DNA of 64,000 nucleotides from Cryobacterium sp. BB307 (GCF_012274275.1 NZ_JAANZA010000001.1:186001-250000), one strand, 5' to 3'. Positions 42,515-51,800 are shown, numbered from the stretch's first letter. Numbers and translations: made by a program. The notes: generated by a model from the sequence alone, not told the origin.

Positions 42515-45064
42515 ATGCCTTCTGAAAACTCGAAGCTTCCGGGCGCCCTAAAGGGCTTCCTCGGCATGGTCGGTCTCAGTGGTCTCGCGGGTGTTCTCAT
42601 CACAGCCCTCGTGACTCCCGCGCTCGCCGTCACCAGCATGACCGCGAACTCCTCGATCGGCATCTTCGAGGCGCTGCCCGATTACATCGAGATCGGTGAC
42701 CAGTCGGTGAAGAACACCCTCTATGGGGTATCGGGCGGCGAGTACGTCCCTTTCGCGACGATGTACAAGCAGAACCGTGAAGAGGTCGGCTGGGACCAGG
42801 TGTCCGAGTTCATCAAGCTGGCGGTCGTCGCCGGCGAGGACCGCCGGTTCTGGGAGCACGGCGGTGTCGATATGCAGTCGATCGCCCGTGCCGCAGTTGG
42901 CAACGTCGCCAAGGGTGACATCGACAGCGGCGCGTCGACGCTGACCATGCAGTTGGTCAAGAACATCAACATGCAGGAAGCAGTGCGCATCACCGATAAG
43001 AAGGAGCGCGACGCGGCGCTCGACAAGGCGCAGGAGCAGACGCTCGAGCGCAAGCTACGGGAGGCGAAGCTCGCGATCGGCTTGGAGAAGACGTACTCCA
43101 AGGAAGACATCATGCTCGCGTACCTCAACATCGCGGGCTTCGGCAACAACACCTACGGCATCGAGGCCGCGTCGAAGCAGTACTTCAGCAAGCCTGCGGC
43201 GGATGTCACGCTCGCCGAGGCGGCCAGCCTGATCGCGATCGTCCAGTATCCGAACGCGCGAAACCTGGACAGCCCCGAAAAGTACCCAGACAACCAGAGC
43301 CGTCGCGACGCCATCCTGAAGATCATGCTCGAGCTCGACATGATCACCAAGGCGCAGCACGACGAGGCCGTGGCCACGCCCATCGAGTCCTACGTCAACA
43401 TCAGCGCTCCCGCGAGCGGATGCATGTACGCGTCCTACTCCGCACAGAACTTCTGCGACTACGTCTCGTTCGTCGTCCCCGAGTTGGAGAGCCTCGGCGC
43501 GGACCCCAAGGAGCGTCAGGCGAACTGGGACCGCGGCGGATACGACGTGTACACGACCATCAACCTGGACCAGCAGGTAGCGGCCAAGGCGATCACCGAC
43601 GAGCAGGCCCCTGCTTCTGAATCGCGCTTCTCGCTCGGCGCAGCGGTGAGTGCTGTCGAGCCCGGCACCGGCAAGATCCGCGTGATGGCGCAGAACAAGC
43701 ACTTCGACAACTCCCAGGATGGCGGCGGCCCGGAGACGACTGCGGTCAACTTCAACACCGACCGGCCCTACGGCGGTTCGTCCGGATTCCAGGTCGGATC
43801 GACCTACAAGATCGTCACGCTGGCCGCATGGCTTAAGGCGGGACACGGCCTCCAGGAGGTCGTCGACGGCTCGAACGCCAAGGTCTTCAAGCGGTTCCCG
43901 TCCTGTGAGGGCGACTGGGTCGGCAACCAGAAGTTCCACAACTTCGCCAACCAGAGCTTCGGCCGGATCACCGTGCAGCAGGCGACCAACTCGTCGGTCA
44001 ACACGGCCTACCTGTCGATGGCTCAGCAGCTCAACCTGTGCGACATCCGGGACACCGGACTCGACATGGGCGTTCACCGCGCCGACGAGGCGAAGCTGCA
44101 GGCATACCCCTCCACCGTCATCGGCACCAACGAGATCGCCCCGATCAGCATCGCGACCATGATCGCCACCATCGCCGCCGGCGGAAAGTCCTGCGACCCG
44201 ATCGCGGTCGAGAAGATCGTCGACCGTGACGGCGCCGAGCTCGCCGGCCAGGCACCGAAGTGCCGGCAGGCCCTGTCGCCTGAGGTCGCGGCCGGAGCCG
44301 CGCACGCGCTGCAGCAGGTGATGTCCCGCGGTACCGGTGCTGTGGCCAACCCCTTCGTCGGCATCCCGCTGATCGGCAAGACCGGAACGAGCGACAACGC
44401 CGAGCACACCTGGATGGTTGCGGCGAGCACGAACATTGCGCTGACGGTCTGGGTGGGAAACATCATGGACCACGCCGACCTGAGCCGCGTCGCGTTCGGC
44501 GGCGGAAACGGTGCCAGCGCACGTCACCGCATCTTCAAGCCGGTGATGGCGAATCTGCTCGGCATGTACGGCGGCAACGGCTTCCCCGACGCGCCGGGCA
44601 ACCTGATCACGGGCACCACCACCGTGCTGCCGGACTTCTCCGGCCAGTCGGTCGCCACCGTCAAGTCGACGCTCGAAGGGCTCGGGTTCGAGTACACGGA
44701 TGGCGGCACCGTGGCATCCGCCCTCCCCGCCGGCGTGGTCGCCTCGACCGACCCGCCCGCTGGCAGCCGGCTGTCGCCTGGCTTCAGCGTCACCGTGTAC
44801 GTGAGCGACGGGTCGCTCGCCGGGACCGTTCCGAACGTCGTCGGGATGACCGAAGGCGAGGCCAGGGCAGCGCTCGCGGCAGAAGGTCTCACCAAGGTGA
44901 AGGTCGACAAGGTCGACACGACGGATCCCTCTCAGGTTGACAGGGTCATCTCGACCAGCCCGGGTGCCGGTACTGGCGTATCCAAGTCCGACACCGTCAC
45001 CATCACGGTCGGCAGGGCGCCGCGAGGCGGTCCGACTCCCGGGCCCGACCCCGACGACGACTGA
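42515..45064 (+). CDS. class A penicillin-binding protein with PASTA domains
   Basis: An 849-residue bifunctional peptidoglycan synthase. After a membrane anchor (about 10-35) comes the glycosyltransferase domain (VVAGEDRRFWEHGGVD; GASTLTMQLVKN). The transpeptidase domain has SxxK at Ser429 (GSTYK), SSVN and KTGTSDN, and two PASTA domains follow (about 700-835) with an Asp/Pro tail. No ribosome-binding site is seen; TACGCT (42502-42507) lies seven bases before the ATG. It overlaps the phosphoesterase gene by one base. Confidence 0.94.
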   Translation: MPSENSKLPGALKGFLGMVGLSGLAGVLITALVTPALAVTSMTANSSIGIFEALPDYIEIGDQSVKNTLYGVSGGEYVPFATMYKQNREEVGWDQVSEFIKLAVVAGEDRRFWEHGGVDMQSIARAAVGNVAKGDIDSGASTLTMQLVKNINMQEAVRITDKKERDAALDKAQEQTLERKLREAKLAIGLEKTYSKEDIMLAYLNIAGFGNNTYGIEAASKQYFSKPAADVTLAEAASLIAIVQYPNARNLDSPEKYPDNQSRRDAILKIMLELDMITKAQHDEAVATPIESYVNISAPASGCMYASYSAQNFCDYVSFVVPELESLGADPKERQANWDRGGYDVYTTINLDQQVAAKAITDEQAPASESRFSLGAAVSAVEPGTGKIRVMAQNKHFDNSQDGGGPETTAVNFNTDRPYGGSSGFQVGSTYKIVTLAAWLKAGHGLQEVVDGSNAKVFKRFPSCEGDWVGNQKFHNFANQSFGRITVQQATNSSVNTAYLSMAQQLNLCDIRDTGLDMGVHRADEAKLQAYPSTVIGTNEIAPISIATMIATIAAGGKSCDPIAVEKIVDRDGAELAGQAPKCRQALSPEVAAGAAHALQQVMSRGTGAVANPFVGIPLIGKTGTSDNAEHTWMVAASTNIALTVWVGNIMDHADLSRVAFGGGNGASARHRIFKPVMANLLGMYGGNGFPDAPGNLITGTTTVLPDFSGQSVATVKSTLEGLGFEYTDGGTVASALPAGVVASTDPPAGSRLSPGFSVTVYVSDGSLAGTVPNVVGMTEGEARAALAAEGLTKVKVDKVDTTDPSQVDRVISTSPGAGTGVSKSDTVTITVGRAPRGGPTPGPDPDDD

Positions 45065-46029
45065 TGGGAGCCGCTAACCGGGTAATCGGCGGCGCGCTCG
45101 CGACGGTCGGCGCCGCAGCCCTCGGGGCGCTCGCCTGGGGCACCGTCGTGGAGCGGAATCGCTTCACGGTGCGGCGGGAGGTCGTGCAACTGCTCGACCC
45201 GAGCGCTCGACCGATCACAGTGCTGCACCTCGCCGACCTGCACCTCGCACCGTGGCAGCGCACCAAGATCGACTGGGTGCGCGAGCTCGCGGTTCTCGAA
45301 CCGGACTTCATCGTGAACACCGGCGACACGCTCGGACATACGGATGCCTTGGACGCGGTCGCGTACGCACTGGAGCCGTTCCGCGGCATCCCGGGTGTCT
45401 TCGTGCACGGTTCGAACGACTACATCGGCCCCGAGGCGAAGAACCCGTTCGCCTATCTGGCCGGTGAAAGTCGCCCGGGGCGAGACGGGGGGAACCGTCT
45501 CGACACCGCCGGGTTGGAGGAGCTCTACCGCGACCTCGGCTGGTACGACCTGAACAATGCGGCACGCGCGATCGAGTTCCGGGGCTCCCGGCTCGAGCTC
45601 GTCGGAACCGGTGACGCCCACCGCGGGTGGGACCGTCTGGACCTGCTTCCCGGCATCGTCGACGACCTGCGCGAGAACGTGGGCTGGGAGGACGACCGGG
45701 TCGGGCCGGCCCCGGTGACGATCGGGGTGACACACGCTCCGTATCAGCGGGTGCTTAACTCGCTCGTGAATCACGGTGCCGACATGATCTTCGCTGGGCA
45801 CACCCACGGCGGTCAGGTGCGCGTGCCCGGTTACGGTGCGCTGGTCGCCAATTGCGACATCCCGTTGGACCAGGCCAACGGCCTGAGCACCTGGCATCAC
45901 GCCGGCCGGATGGCTCATCTGAACGTGTCGGCGGGGCTCGGCACGTCGATTTATGCGCCGGTTCGCTTCGCTTGCCCTCCGGAAGCCGTTCTAGTGACAC
46001 TCACTGCCGATGATTTCGGCTATTCTTGA
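45064..46029 (+). CDS. metallophosphoesterase
   Basis: A 321-residue calcineurin-like phosphoesterase with an N-terminal signal anchor. Metal motifs in order: LHLADLHL, NTGDTLGHTD, GSNDY (the usual GNHD Asn-His changed to Ser-Asn), GVTHAP and FAGHTHGGQVRVPG. The gene is coupled to the penicillin-binding protein (TGATG), a conserved actinobacterial pairing, so it probably works at the envelope, perhaps on undecaprenyl- or lipid-linked phosphates. Confidence 0.9.
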   Translation: MGAANRVIGGALATVGAAALGALAWGTVVERNRFTVRREVVQLLDPSARPITVLHLADLHLAPWQRTKIDWVRELAVLEPDFIVNTGDTLGHTDALDAVAYALEPFRGIPGVFVHGSNDYIGPEAKNPFAYLAGESRPGRDGGNRLDTAGLEELYRDLGWYDLNNAARAIEFRGSRLELVGTGDAHRGWDRLDLLPGIVDDLRENVGWEDDRVGPAPVTIGVTHAPYQRVLNSLVNHGADMIFAGHTHGGQVRVPGYGALVANCDIPLDQANGLSTWHHAGRMAHLNVSAGLGTSIYAPVRFACPPEAVLVTLTADDFGYS

Positions 46030-46037
46030 TTAGTCGA

Positions 46038-46111
<74 letters not shown>

Positions 46112-46121
46112 CACAAATGAG

Positions 46122-46147
46122 AAGGGCCACCGAGAGGTGGCCCTTTT
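46122..46147. terminator. bidirectional intrinsic terminator
   Basis: AAGGGCCACC (46122-46131), loop GAGA, GGTGGCCCTT (46136-46145), then TT. It serves tRNA-Pro and, on the other strand, the thymidine kinase operon. Confidence 0.88.
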
Positions 46148-46170
46148 CGTTGCCCTAAAGGCTTAAGCGG

Positions 46171-46842
46171 TCAGGCGAAGTCGGGGTCCGGCGCGGAGTT
46201 ATACGCGGTGTCCATCGGCGACAGCACCCGGTTGCCTCGGTTCAGGCGCCCACCGCTCTCGTCCAGGTAGCAGGACCCGCACAGCGACTCGTAGACGACC
46301 TCACCGACCTCGATCGCGACCTGGTCCCCATCGAAGATGAACCGGTCGCCGATCTTGCGCGCGTTGAACACCGCCTTGCGGCCACAACGACAGATGGTCT
46401 TCAGCTCCTCAAGCGAGTGCGCGATCTCCAGCAGCCGCCTGCTGCCCGGGAACGCCACGGTCTGGAAGTCGGTGCGGAGACCGTAAGCCAGCACCGGCAC
46501 GTCCTCCAGGATCGCGATGCGCAGCAGGTCGTCGATCTGCCCCTCTGTGAGGAACTGTGCCTCATCCACCAGCAGGCAACTCACGTCCCGGCCGGTCTCC
46601 TCCTTCACTTCCTGCCGCGCCTGCGCGAACAGCTCGAGCACGTCATCCGTCGCCGCGATCATGAAGTCCACCGGCCGGGTGACGCCCAGTCGCGAGACGA
46701 TGAGGGTTGCGCCCTTGGTGTCGACTTGCGGCTTGGCGAGCAGCACCTGCTGGCCGCGCTCCTCGTAGTTGTAGGCGGCCTGGAGCAGCGCGGTGCTCTT
46801 GCCGCTGTTCATCGCGCCATAGCGAAAATAAAGCTTTGCCAC
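46171..46842 (-). CDS. tdk: thymidine kinase
   Basis: A 223-residue type II thymidine kinase. The P-loop is YGAMNSGKSTALL, the lid YEERGQQVLLAKP, Walker B LLVDEAQFL, and the C-terminal zinc site uses CRCG near residue 153 and CGSC near 195. It phosphorylates thymidine for salvage. GTG 46842 overlaps the TAG of the response-regulator gene by one base. A salvage enzyme as the last gene of a two-component operon is unusual. Confidence 0.94.
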   Translation of the reverse strand: MAKLYFRYGAMNSGKSTALLQAAYNYEERGQQVLLAKPQVDTKGATLIVSRLGVTRPVDFMIAATDDVLELFAQARQEVKEETGRDVSCLLVDEAQFLTEGQIDDLLRIAILEDVPVLAYGLRTDFQTVAFPGSRRLLEIAHSLEELKTICRCGRKAVFNARKIGDRFIFDGDQVAIEVGEVVYESLCGSCYLDESGGRLNRGNRVLSPMDTAYNSAPDPDFA

Positions 46843-47528
46843 TACTGCAGGTATCCGTCCTCGGCGGCACGGCGGATCAGTTCCGCCTTCTTTCCCGCCG
46901 GCCTGTTGGCCTTGGCGTACTTCTCGCGCACTCGGCGCAAGTACGTTTTGGCCGTCTCATACTTCACGTTCATCCGTCGGGCCACCTCTACCGTGGTGAG
47001 CCCAGACACATAAAGCCTAAGCGCTTCCTCTTCGCCGCCGCTGAGCTTGGGACGGGTCGTCGCGGTGGCACCGACCGGCAGCGGACGCCAGTTGCGGGTG
47101 CTGGGGCCGACCTCGACTCCCATGACCCGACGCGCAACGTCCATCACCTCGTGCATCGGCAACGACTTGGACAGGAACGCGGATGCGCCGGCATCCATAG
47201 CGCGCTCCCTCGCGTCACGTGTGTCCAGACTGCTGATCACGATCACCTTCGCGCCGGCGGCGCGGCAGGTGCGCACGCGCGCCTCGATGGAGATGGACTC
47301 CTGCAGCTGGAAGTCGAGGAAGACCAGCTCCGTCGGGAAGTTCGCGCTGTGCACGAGCTCGAGCCAGGTCTGCGCCGCGAGCACGAGGTCGAAGTCGAGC
47401 GCGTTGGCGCCGATCCAGCTGGCCAGGCTGTCGAGTAGCAACTCATGGTCGTCAAGAACTGCCAGGCGAACCGGCGCACGCTCCCCGACGGCCTCGGGAG
47501 CGACAAGCTGTGGATCATCGGTGCCCAT
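46842..47528 (-). CDS. LuxR-family response regulator
   Basis: A 228-residue regulator. The receiver domain has the acidic pair (LAVLDDHELLLDSL), phospho-acceptor Asp72 (LVFLDFQLQ), Ser/Thr switch (VISSLD) and Lys (AFLSKSLP). A LuxR-type helix-turn-helix follows (LTTVEVARRMNVKYETAKTYLRRV). It overlaps both neighbours and is the cognate regulator of the kinase at 48651-49862. Confidence 0.92.
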   Translation of the reverse strand: MGTDDPQLVAPEAVGERAPVRLAVLDDHELLLDSLASWIGANALDFDLVLAAQTWLELVHSANFPTELVFLDFQLQESISIEARVRTCRAAGAKVIVISSLDTRDARERAMDAGASAFLSKSLPMHEVMDVARRVMGVEVGPSTRNWRPLPVGATATTRPKLSGGEEEALRLYVSGLTTVEVARRMNVKYETAKTYLRRVREKYAKANRPAGKKAELIRRAAEDGYLQ

Positions 47529-48654
47529 AAGAGAACCTTATTATCAACGCGGAGCGGGACGGTTTCACCCGGAAGTCGGGGAAGACGATGCGCATCACCG
47601 CGAAGTAGGGCCGAAGCGCGGCTCTGGCCGCTTGCTCGGTGAGCGTCACCCTCATGGCGACCGAGTTGACGCGCGTATCGGCGTCGCTGCCGATCCGCAG
47701 TTCGCCGCTGACGAGGTGCTCTTCGTCGTGCAACGCGACGAGGAGGGCGCGCAGCGCGGTGCGCTGGTTCGACTCCATCGCCGATGCGAGTCCCCGCGAG
47801 TCGTCGAGGGTGATCGTACGCGTCCTGCCGAACGTTCCCATCAGCTCATCGAGCCAGCTCCGGTCCGCTTCGGCGACCATGACGGTTCGGATCGCGGTCG
47901 AGATCGCCCCGGCCCGCGCCCGGTCCGCCTCGGTGACGTCCGCACGTTCCAGCAGGTCGTGGAAGAACGGCAGCACCTCTCCTTCCAGGATGCTGACCCG
48001 GTCGCGGTGCACCGCACGCGAGATGCCACCGGCGACCGCGTCGATGCGCAGGTCTGAGGTGTTCACGTTCCAGTTCCGCCACCGCTCGAGTGCGCGCAGC
48101 ATCCACCCGTTGTAGGCGGCGGATGCGTAGGTCAGGGCGAGCAGACCGAGCATGCTGGCGAGCAGGTAGGTGATCGGGGGCAGCGCATCCGACAACTCGG
48201 GCAGGCGGGTCACGGTCAGGAAGCCGATGAGGATCGCGGATGTCGTGCCCAGAGCGGCGAGTTCGTCAACCGGTCGGTACGGGCCGAGCGCGAAGAGCAG
48301 GATGCCGAGCGAGATCGCGGCCCAGTCGTCCTGAATGAAGTCGTTCGACCCGGCCTGGCTCGCGTGGGACAGCCCCGCGGCGGTCAGCGCGAGCAGGTGC
48401 ACACTCAGGTGCGCCCCGGAGGTGAATGGCGCACGTTGCGGGCTGGTTTCGATGAGCGCGATCGCGCACGCGAACGCGAGGGCGGAGATCGCCAGCGCGG
48501 CGAGCAGCGGGTTGGCGATGTGGTCGAGCGAGCGCACGGTGGTGAACAGTGCGTACCCGAGCGCGAGGACCGAGAAGCCGATGATCAGCGGGCGGCCATC
48601 CAGGGTGCCGACCGGGTCGAGCTGCTGGCGGGTGAGTTCGGGTTGAGCGCTCAC
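47515..48654 (-). CDS. membrane protein with degenerate histidine-kinase-like C-terminus
   Basis: A 379-residue protein with about eight membrane helices (residues 20-190) and a C-terminal region of about 170 residues shaped like a histidine kinase but lacking its motifs. A DHp-like helix (AVHRDRVSILEGEVLPFFHDLLERADV) and an N-box-like helix (NQRTALRALLVALHDE) are present, with no DxGxG or G-box. It starts in a GTGA overlap with the true kinase and overlaps the regulator by 14 bases. It may be a pseudokinase sensor or scaffold for this system. I do not know a named family. Confidence 0.65.
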   Translation of the reverse strand: MSAQPELTRQQLDPVGTLDGRPLIIGFSVLALGYALFTTVRSLDHIANPLLAALAISALAFACAIALIETSPQRAPFTSGAHLSVHLLALTAAGLSHASQAGSNDFIQDDWAAISLGILLFALGPYRPVDELAALGTTSAILIGFLTVTRLPELSDALPPITYLLASMLGLLALTYASAAYNGWMLRALERWRNWNVNTSDLRIDAVAGGISRAVHRDRVSILEGEVLPFFHDLLERADVTEADRARAGAISTAIRTVMVAEADRSWLDELMGTFGRTRTITLDDSRGLASAMESNQRTALRALLVALHDEEHLVSGELRIGSDADTRVNSVAMRVTLTEQAARAALRPYFAVMRIVFPDFRVKPSRSALIIRFSYGHR

Positions 48655-49862
48655 GACGAGCCCCCGCCCCGGGCGTCCTGGCCGCTGGTCGGGACGCGGA
48701 GCATGATCGAGGTCCCCCGGCCGAGCGTCGACCACACCTGGGCCTGCCCGCCCACGGCTTCGATGCGCTGGTGCACCGAGGTGCGCAGCCCCATCCGGTC
48801 GCGTGGGGCGGATGCCTCATCGAAACCCTTCCCGGAGTCGATCACCATCACGCACACCTCGTCGCCGGCGGCGTAGACGGCGACCTCGGCGAGCATCGTG
48901 CCCGAGTGCTTGCTCACGTTCACCAGGCACTGCTTCACGGCCTGCCCCAGGGCGATGGAGGTCTGCCGATCGAGTCGACCGACCGCGCCCAGGTCGCCGG
49001 TCGTCTGCACCTCGAGCCCGAGCATCCGGCCCTCCTGGATCGCGGCGAACAGGCCGCTGTGCTGCCAGTCGGCGCGCAGCTCCCCGGCGACGCCGGGCGT
49101 CTCGTCGGAGAGCCAGTCCTCGCCGAGGAGAAGCTGCAGGTCACGCTCGATCTGGGTTCGCATCCGCGGGTCGAGGCCGCCATCCGGCGCCGAGGCGATC
49201 GCGCCGAGGTGCCCGAGCACGGTGTCGTGCATCAGCGCGGCCGCCTTCACTTCGATGCGGTGCCGCAGCGCTGACAGCTCCTCCTCGCGCGCCGCGCGGT
49301 ACAGCCGCGGTTGCGCGTCCCTGAGTCCCCCGCCGGTGGCGGAGACCAGCGGGCGGAGGGCGACGCTCGCGACGGCGATGGCCAGCGTCGTGGTGTCGAA
49401 CGCCAGGAACCTGCCGGCGAGAACGGATGCCGCCAGTACGGCGCCTTCGGCCACGACGTAGCCTGCGATGGTCCAGCTCACGCTCGGCCAGGCGCCGACC
49501 CTGGAGGTGCCGGCCATGACCAGCGCGGTCTTCGCGGCGACCAGGGAGTACCCGTAATCGGTGAGGCCAGCATCCGGCCCCGACAGGAACGCGTGGGCGA
49601 ACAGGAACAGTGCAGTCGCGCCGACCAGCAGGTAGAGCACGGTCATCGCGTCGCTGTCGGTCTGCCGCCGGATGGCGAGCACGACGATGGCCACCGCGAG
49701 AGCCAGTGCGGACAGCCACATGGCCGGTCCCAGCCGGGCACCGAGAGCCAGCGCGATGAGGAGCATGCCGCCCAGGAGCGTGAACGCGAGTGCGTGCTGG
49801 CCCCGCGTGTAGGCGCGGCTGAGGACCTGCGTTGCGCGGTGCGCCGGAAGTCCGATAGCCAC
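48651..49862 (-). CDS. sensor histidine kinase
   Basis: A 403-residue kinase with about five to six membrane helices (residues 22-170). The phospho-acceptor is His212 in AALMHDTVLGHL. The ATPase domain shows QCLVNVSKHSG, VIDSGKGFD and MGLRTSVHQRI with WSTLGRGTSIML. It resembles DesK/NarL-type kinases. GTG 49862 has no clear ribosome-binding site. It heads an operon of four overlapping genes: kinase, kinase-like membrane protein, response regulator, tdk. Confidence 0.9.
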   Translation of the reverse strand: MAIGLPAHRATQVLSRAYTRGQHALAFTLLGGMLLIALALGARLGPAMWLSALALAVAIVVLAIRRQTDSDAMTVLYLLVGATALFLFAHAFLSGPDAGLTDYGYSLVAAKTALVMAGTSRVGAWPSVSWTIAGYVVAEGAVLAASVLAGRFLAFDTTTLAIAVASVALRPLVSATGGGLRDAQPRLYRAAREEELSALRHRIEVKAAALMHDTVLGHLGAIASAPDGGLDPRMRTQIERDLQLLLGEDWLSDETPGVAGELRADWQHSGLFAAIQEGRMLGLEVQTTGDLGAVGRLDRQTSIALGQAVKQCLVNVSKHSGTMLAEVAVYAAGDEVCVMVIDSGKGFDEASAPRDRMGLRTSVHQRIEAVGGQAQVWSTLGRGTSIMLRVPTSGQDARGGGSS

Positions 49863-49918
49863 GGGTGCCAGGCCTCATCAGTTCGGGTAGTGGGGCACCT
49901 GAGTATCGCACCGATTGT

Positions 49919-49988
49919 GGCCGAGTTGTACCCCAGTTCCCGCGAACTGGGGGCGAAAATTTGCCGATCAGGGCCGTTTTGTGCCCCA
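49919..49988. promoter_or_regulatory. direct and inverted repeats upstream of the kinase operon
   Basis: GGCCGAGTTGTACCCCA (49919-49935) and GGCCGTTTTGTGCCCCA (49972-49988) are direct repeats matching at 14 of 17 bases, 53 bases apart. Between them CCCCAGTTC/GAACTGGGG (49931-49939, 49944-49952) is a perfect 9-base dyad. Likely regulator sites for the operon starting at 49862. Confidence 0.5.
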
Positions 49989-50005
49989 TCGTGGCGCCAT
50001 GCGCG

Positions 50006-51673
50006 TCAACTCGATGGGACACCGGCGACGAGGTGGAGCAGGCGTCCGGACCAGCGGCGTCGCAGCCACCTGTCGTGACTCGCCACGACAACAGCCCCCG
50101 GGTAGGCGCCCAACGCGTCCTCCAGGTCGCTCGCGAGTTGCAGCGACAGGTGGTTGGTGGGCTCGTCCAGAAGGAACACGTGCGGGGGCCGGCCGATGAT
50201 GAGCGCGAGTGCCAGCCGTCGCTGCTGCCCGACCGAAAGCGACCCGACCGGGTGGTCGAGGTCACGCGGTGCGATCAGCCCAAGCGACACCAGCGGGGTC
50301 GCCTCGGCGCGGCGCTCCCCTAGCCGGCTTTCGTAGATGGAGCGTGGGGTGTCAGACGGATCGGCGAACCGTACGTCCTGCTCGAGCAGCGCCACCCGAA
50401 GCCCGCGTGCGCGCATCACCGTGCCCCGCGCAGGCTCGATGGTGCCGGCCAGCATCCCGAGGAGCGTCGACTTTCCCGCGCCATTCGCCCCGGTCACCAG
50501 CAGCCGGTCGGTCGCGGTCAGCTGCAATTGCGGCATCCGCATGCGACCGTCAACCGTTGCTTCGCGCACGAGGATGGCGGTGTCGGGGTTGTCTGGCCCG
50601 AGCACGCGCCTGCCGGCTTCGCGGGCTGGGAGCCCGGCGAACTGCAACGGCGCCGGCGGCTTCCGCACCGCGTGCTCGCTCAGTTCGTCCAGCCGAGCCC
50701 GCGCATTGCGCACCCGGCGACTCACCTGAGCCTGCACTCGTGCACCGTGTCGCGCGTAGGCCATCTTGTTCCTGTCGCGGATGGCGCGATCGGGCGCGAC
50801 AGCACGCGCCGTCACCGCGACAGAGCGCTCGAGCTGCTTCAGCTCGTCCTGCTCTCGTTCGAACTGCTCCTCCCAGCGAGCGCGCTCGGCCGCCTTCTCG
50901 GCGAAGTAGCCGGTGTATGCGCCGCCGGATGCCGCGCCGTACCGGGTCGTCCCGCCTCGACTCGGGTCGAGGTCGAGCAGATCGGTGGCTGTCTCATCGA
51001 GGAACGCGCGGTCGTGGCTTGCGAACACGACCGGCCCGCGCCAGGCGGTGAGTTCGCGGTGCAGGTATTCTGCCGCCTCGTCATCGAGATGGTTGGTCGG
51101 CTCGTCAAGCAGCACGAAATCGGGTCGCTCCAGCAGGAGAGCGGCGAGCGCGAGCCGCGACCGTTGGCCGCCGGACACCTCTGCGAGGGTTCGCTCGCCC
51201 GGGAGGCTGCCGACCCCGAGGCCGTCGAGGACCTCGTCCCGGCGGGCGTCGATCGACCAGAGGCCCACCCGCTCGGCCTCGGCGAGGACACGGTCGTAGC
51301 GGTCCGCAGCATCCGGTGTCCCCGACGCCAGGACGGCGGCGGCATCCTCCAACTCCGCACCGACGGCGCGGACCGGCGCGAGGGCATGTTCGATGAGCGC
51401 GCCGATCGCCGTGGTGGGCGCAAAAGGCACCTCCTGCTGCAGCAGGCCGGCGCGCTTCGGCGCCACGACGCTGCCGGAATCGGGCTCGTCAACGCCTGCG
51501 AGAATGCGGAGCAGCGTCGACTTGCCGACGCCGTTCTCGCCGATCAGACCCAGTCGGTCGCTGGGCGCGACGACAAGGCTGAGATCGGTGAGCACCCTGC
51601 GGTCGCCGTAGCTCTTCGAGATGCTGTCCGCGCGGACATGGCCGATTGCGAGTGAATTGCTGGCTGTGCGCAT
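50006..51673 (-). CDS. ABC-F family ATPase
   Basis: A 555-residue soluble protein with two ABC domains and no membrane segment: Walker A GENGVGKST and GANGAGKST, signatures SGGQRSRL and SVGQQRRL, Walker B LLDEPTNHL twice, and a charged linker (about 245-325) of the ribosome-binding P-site tRNA interaction type. ABC-F proteins act on the ribosome, many giving resistance to macrolide, lincosamide or pleuromutilin antibiotics. The promoter and leader upstream fit an antibiotic-inducible gene. Confidence 0.92.
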   Translation of the reverse strand: MRTASNSLAIGHVRADSISKSYGDRRVLTDLSLVVAPSDRLGLIGENGVGKSTLLRILAGVDEPDSGSVVAPKRAGLLQQEVPFAPTTAIGALIEHALAPVRAVGAELEDAAAVLASGTPDAADRYDRVLAEAERVGLWSIDARRDEVLDGLGVGSLPGERTLAEVSGGQRSRLALAALLLERPDFVLLDEPTNHLDDEAAEYLHRELTAWRGPVVFASHDRAFLDETATDLLDLDPSRGGTTRYGAASGGAYTGYFAEKAAERARWEEQFEREQDELKQLERSVAVTARAVAPDRAIRDRNKMAYARHGARVQAQVSRRVRNARARLDELSEHAVRKPPAPLQFAGLPAREAGRRVLGPDNPDTAILVREATVDGRMRMPQLQLTATDRLLVTGANGAGKSTLLGMLAGTIEPARGTVMRARGLRVALLEQDVRFADPSDTPRSIYESRLGERRAEATPLVSLGLIAPRDLDHPVGSLSVGQQRRLALALIIGRPPHVFLLDEPTNHLSLQLASDLEDALGAYPGAVVVASHDRWLRRRWSGRLLHLVAGVPSS

Positions 51674-51682
51674 CGCATGCGC

Positions 51683-51752
51683 CCCTTCGTACGAAGACGA
51701 CTCCCGCCGGGCACAGCCTCGGACGCGGGACGAAGGGAAGTCACAGCCACAT
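51683..51752 (-). promoter_or_regulatory. possible attenuator leader with three-residue ORF MWL
   Basis: On the minus strand a three-codon ORF, ATG TGG CTG TGA (51752-51741), begins 4-5 bases after the predicted transcript start. Downstream CCCTTCGT (51730-51737 on plus) can pair with ACGAAGGG (51683-51690), or the latter region can fold locally as CTTCGTACGAAG (51685-51696). The two structures exclude each other, as in ribosome-mediated attenuation. Confidence 0.5.
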
Positions 51753-51762
51753 AGCGGGTACG

Positions 51763-51792
51763 ACCCTAGCAACCGGTGCGCAGGGTCGTCAA
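51763..51792 (-). promoter_or_regulatory. promoter of the ABC-F gene
   Basis: Minus-strand TTGACG (51787-51792), an 18-base spacer and TAGGGT (51763-51768), predicting a start near 51756 and a leader of about 83 bases. Confidence 0.7.
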
Positions 51793-51800
51793 CGGCCGGA

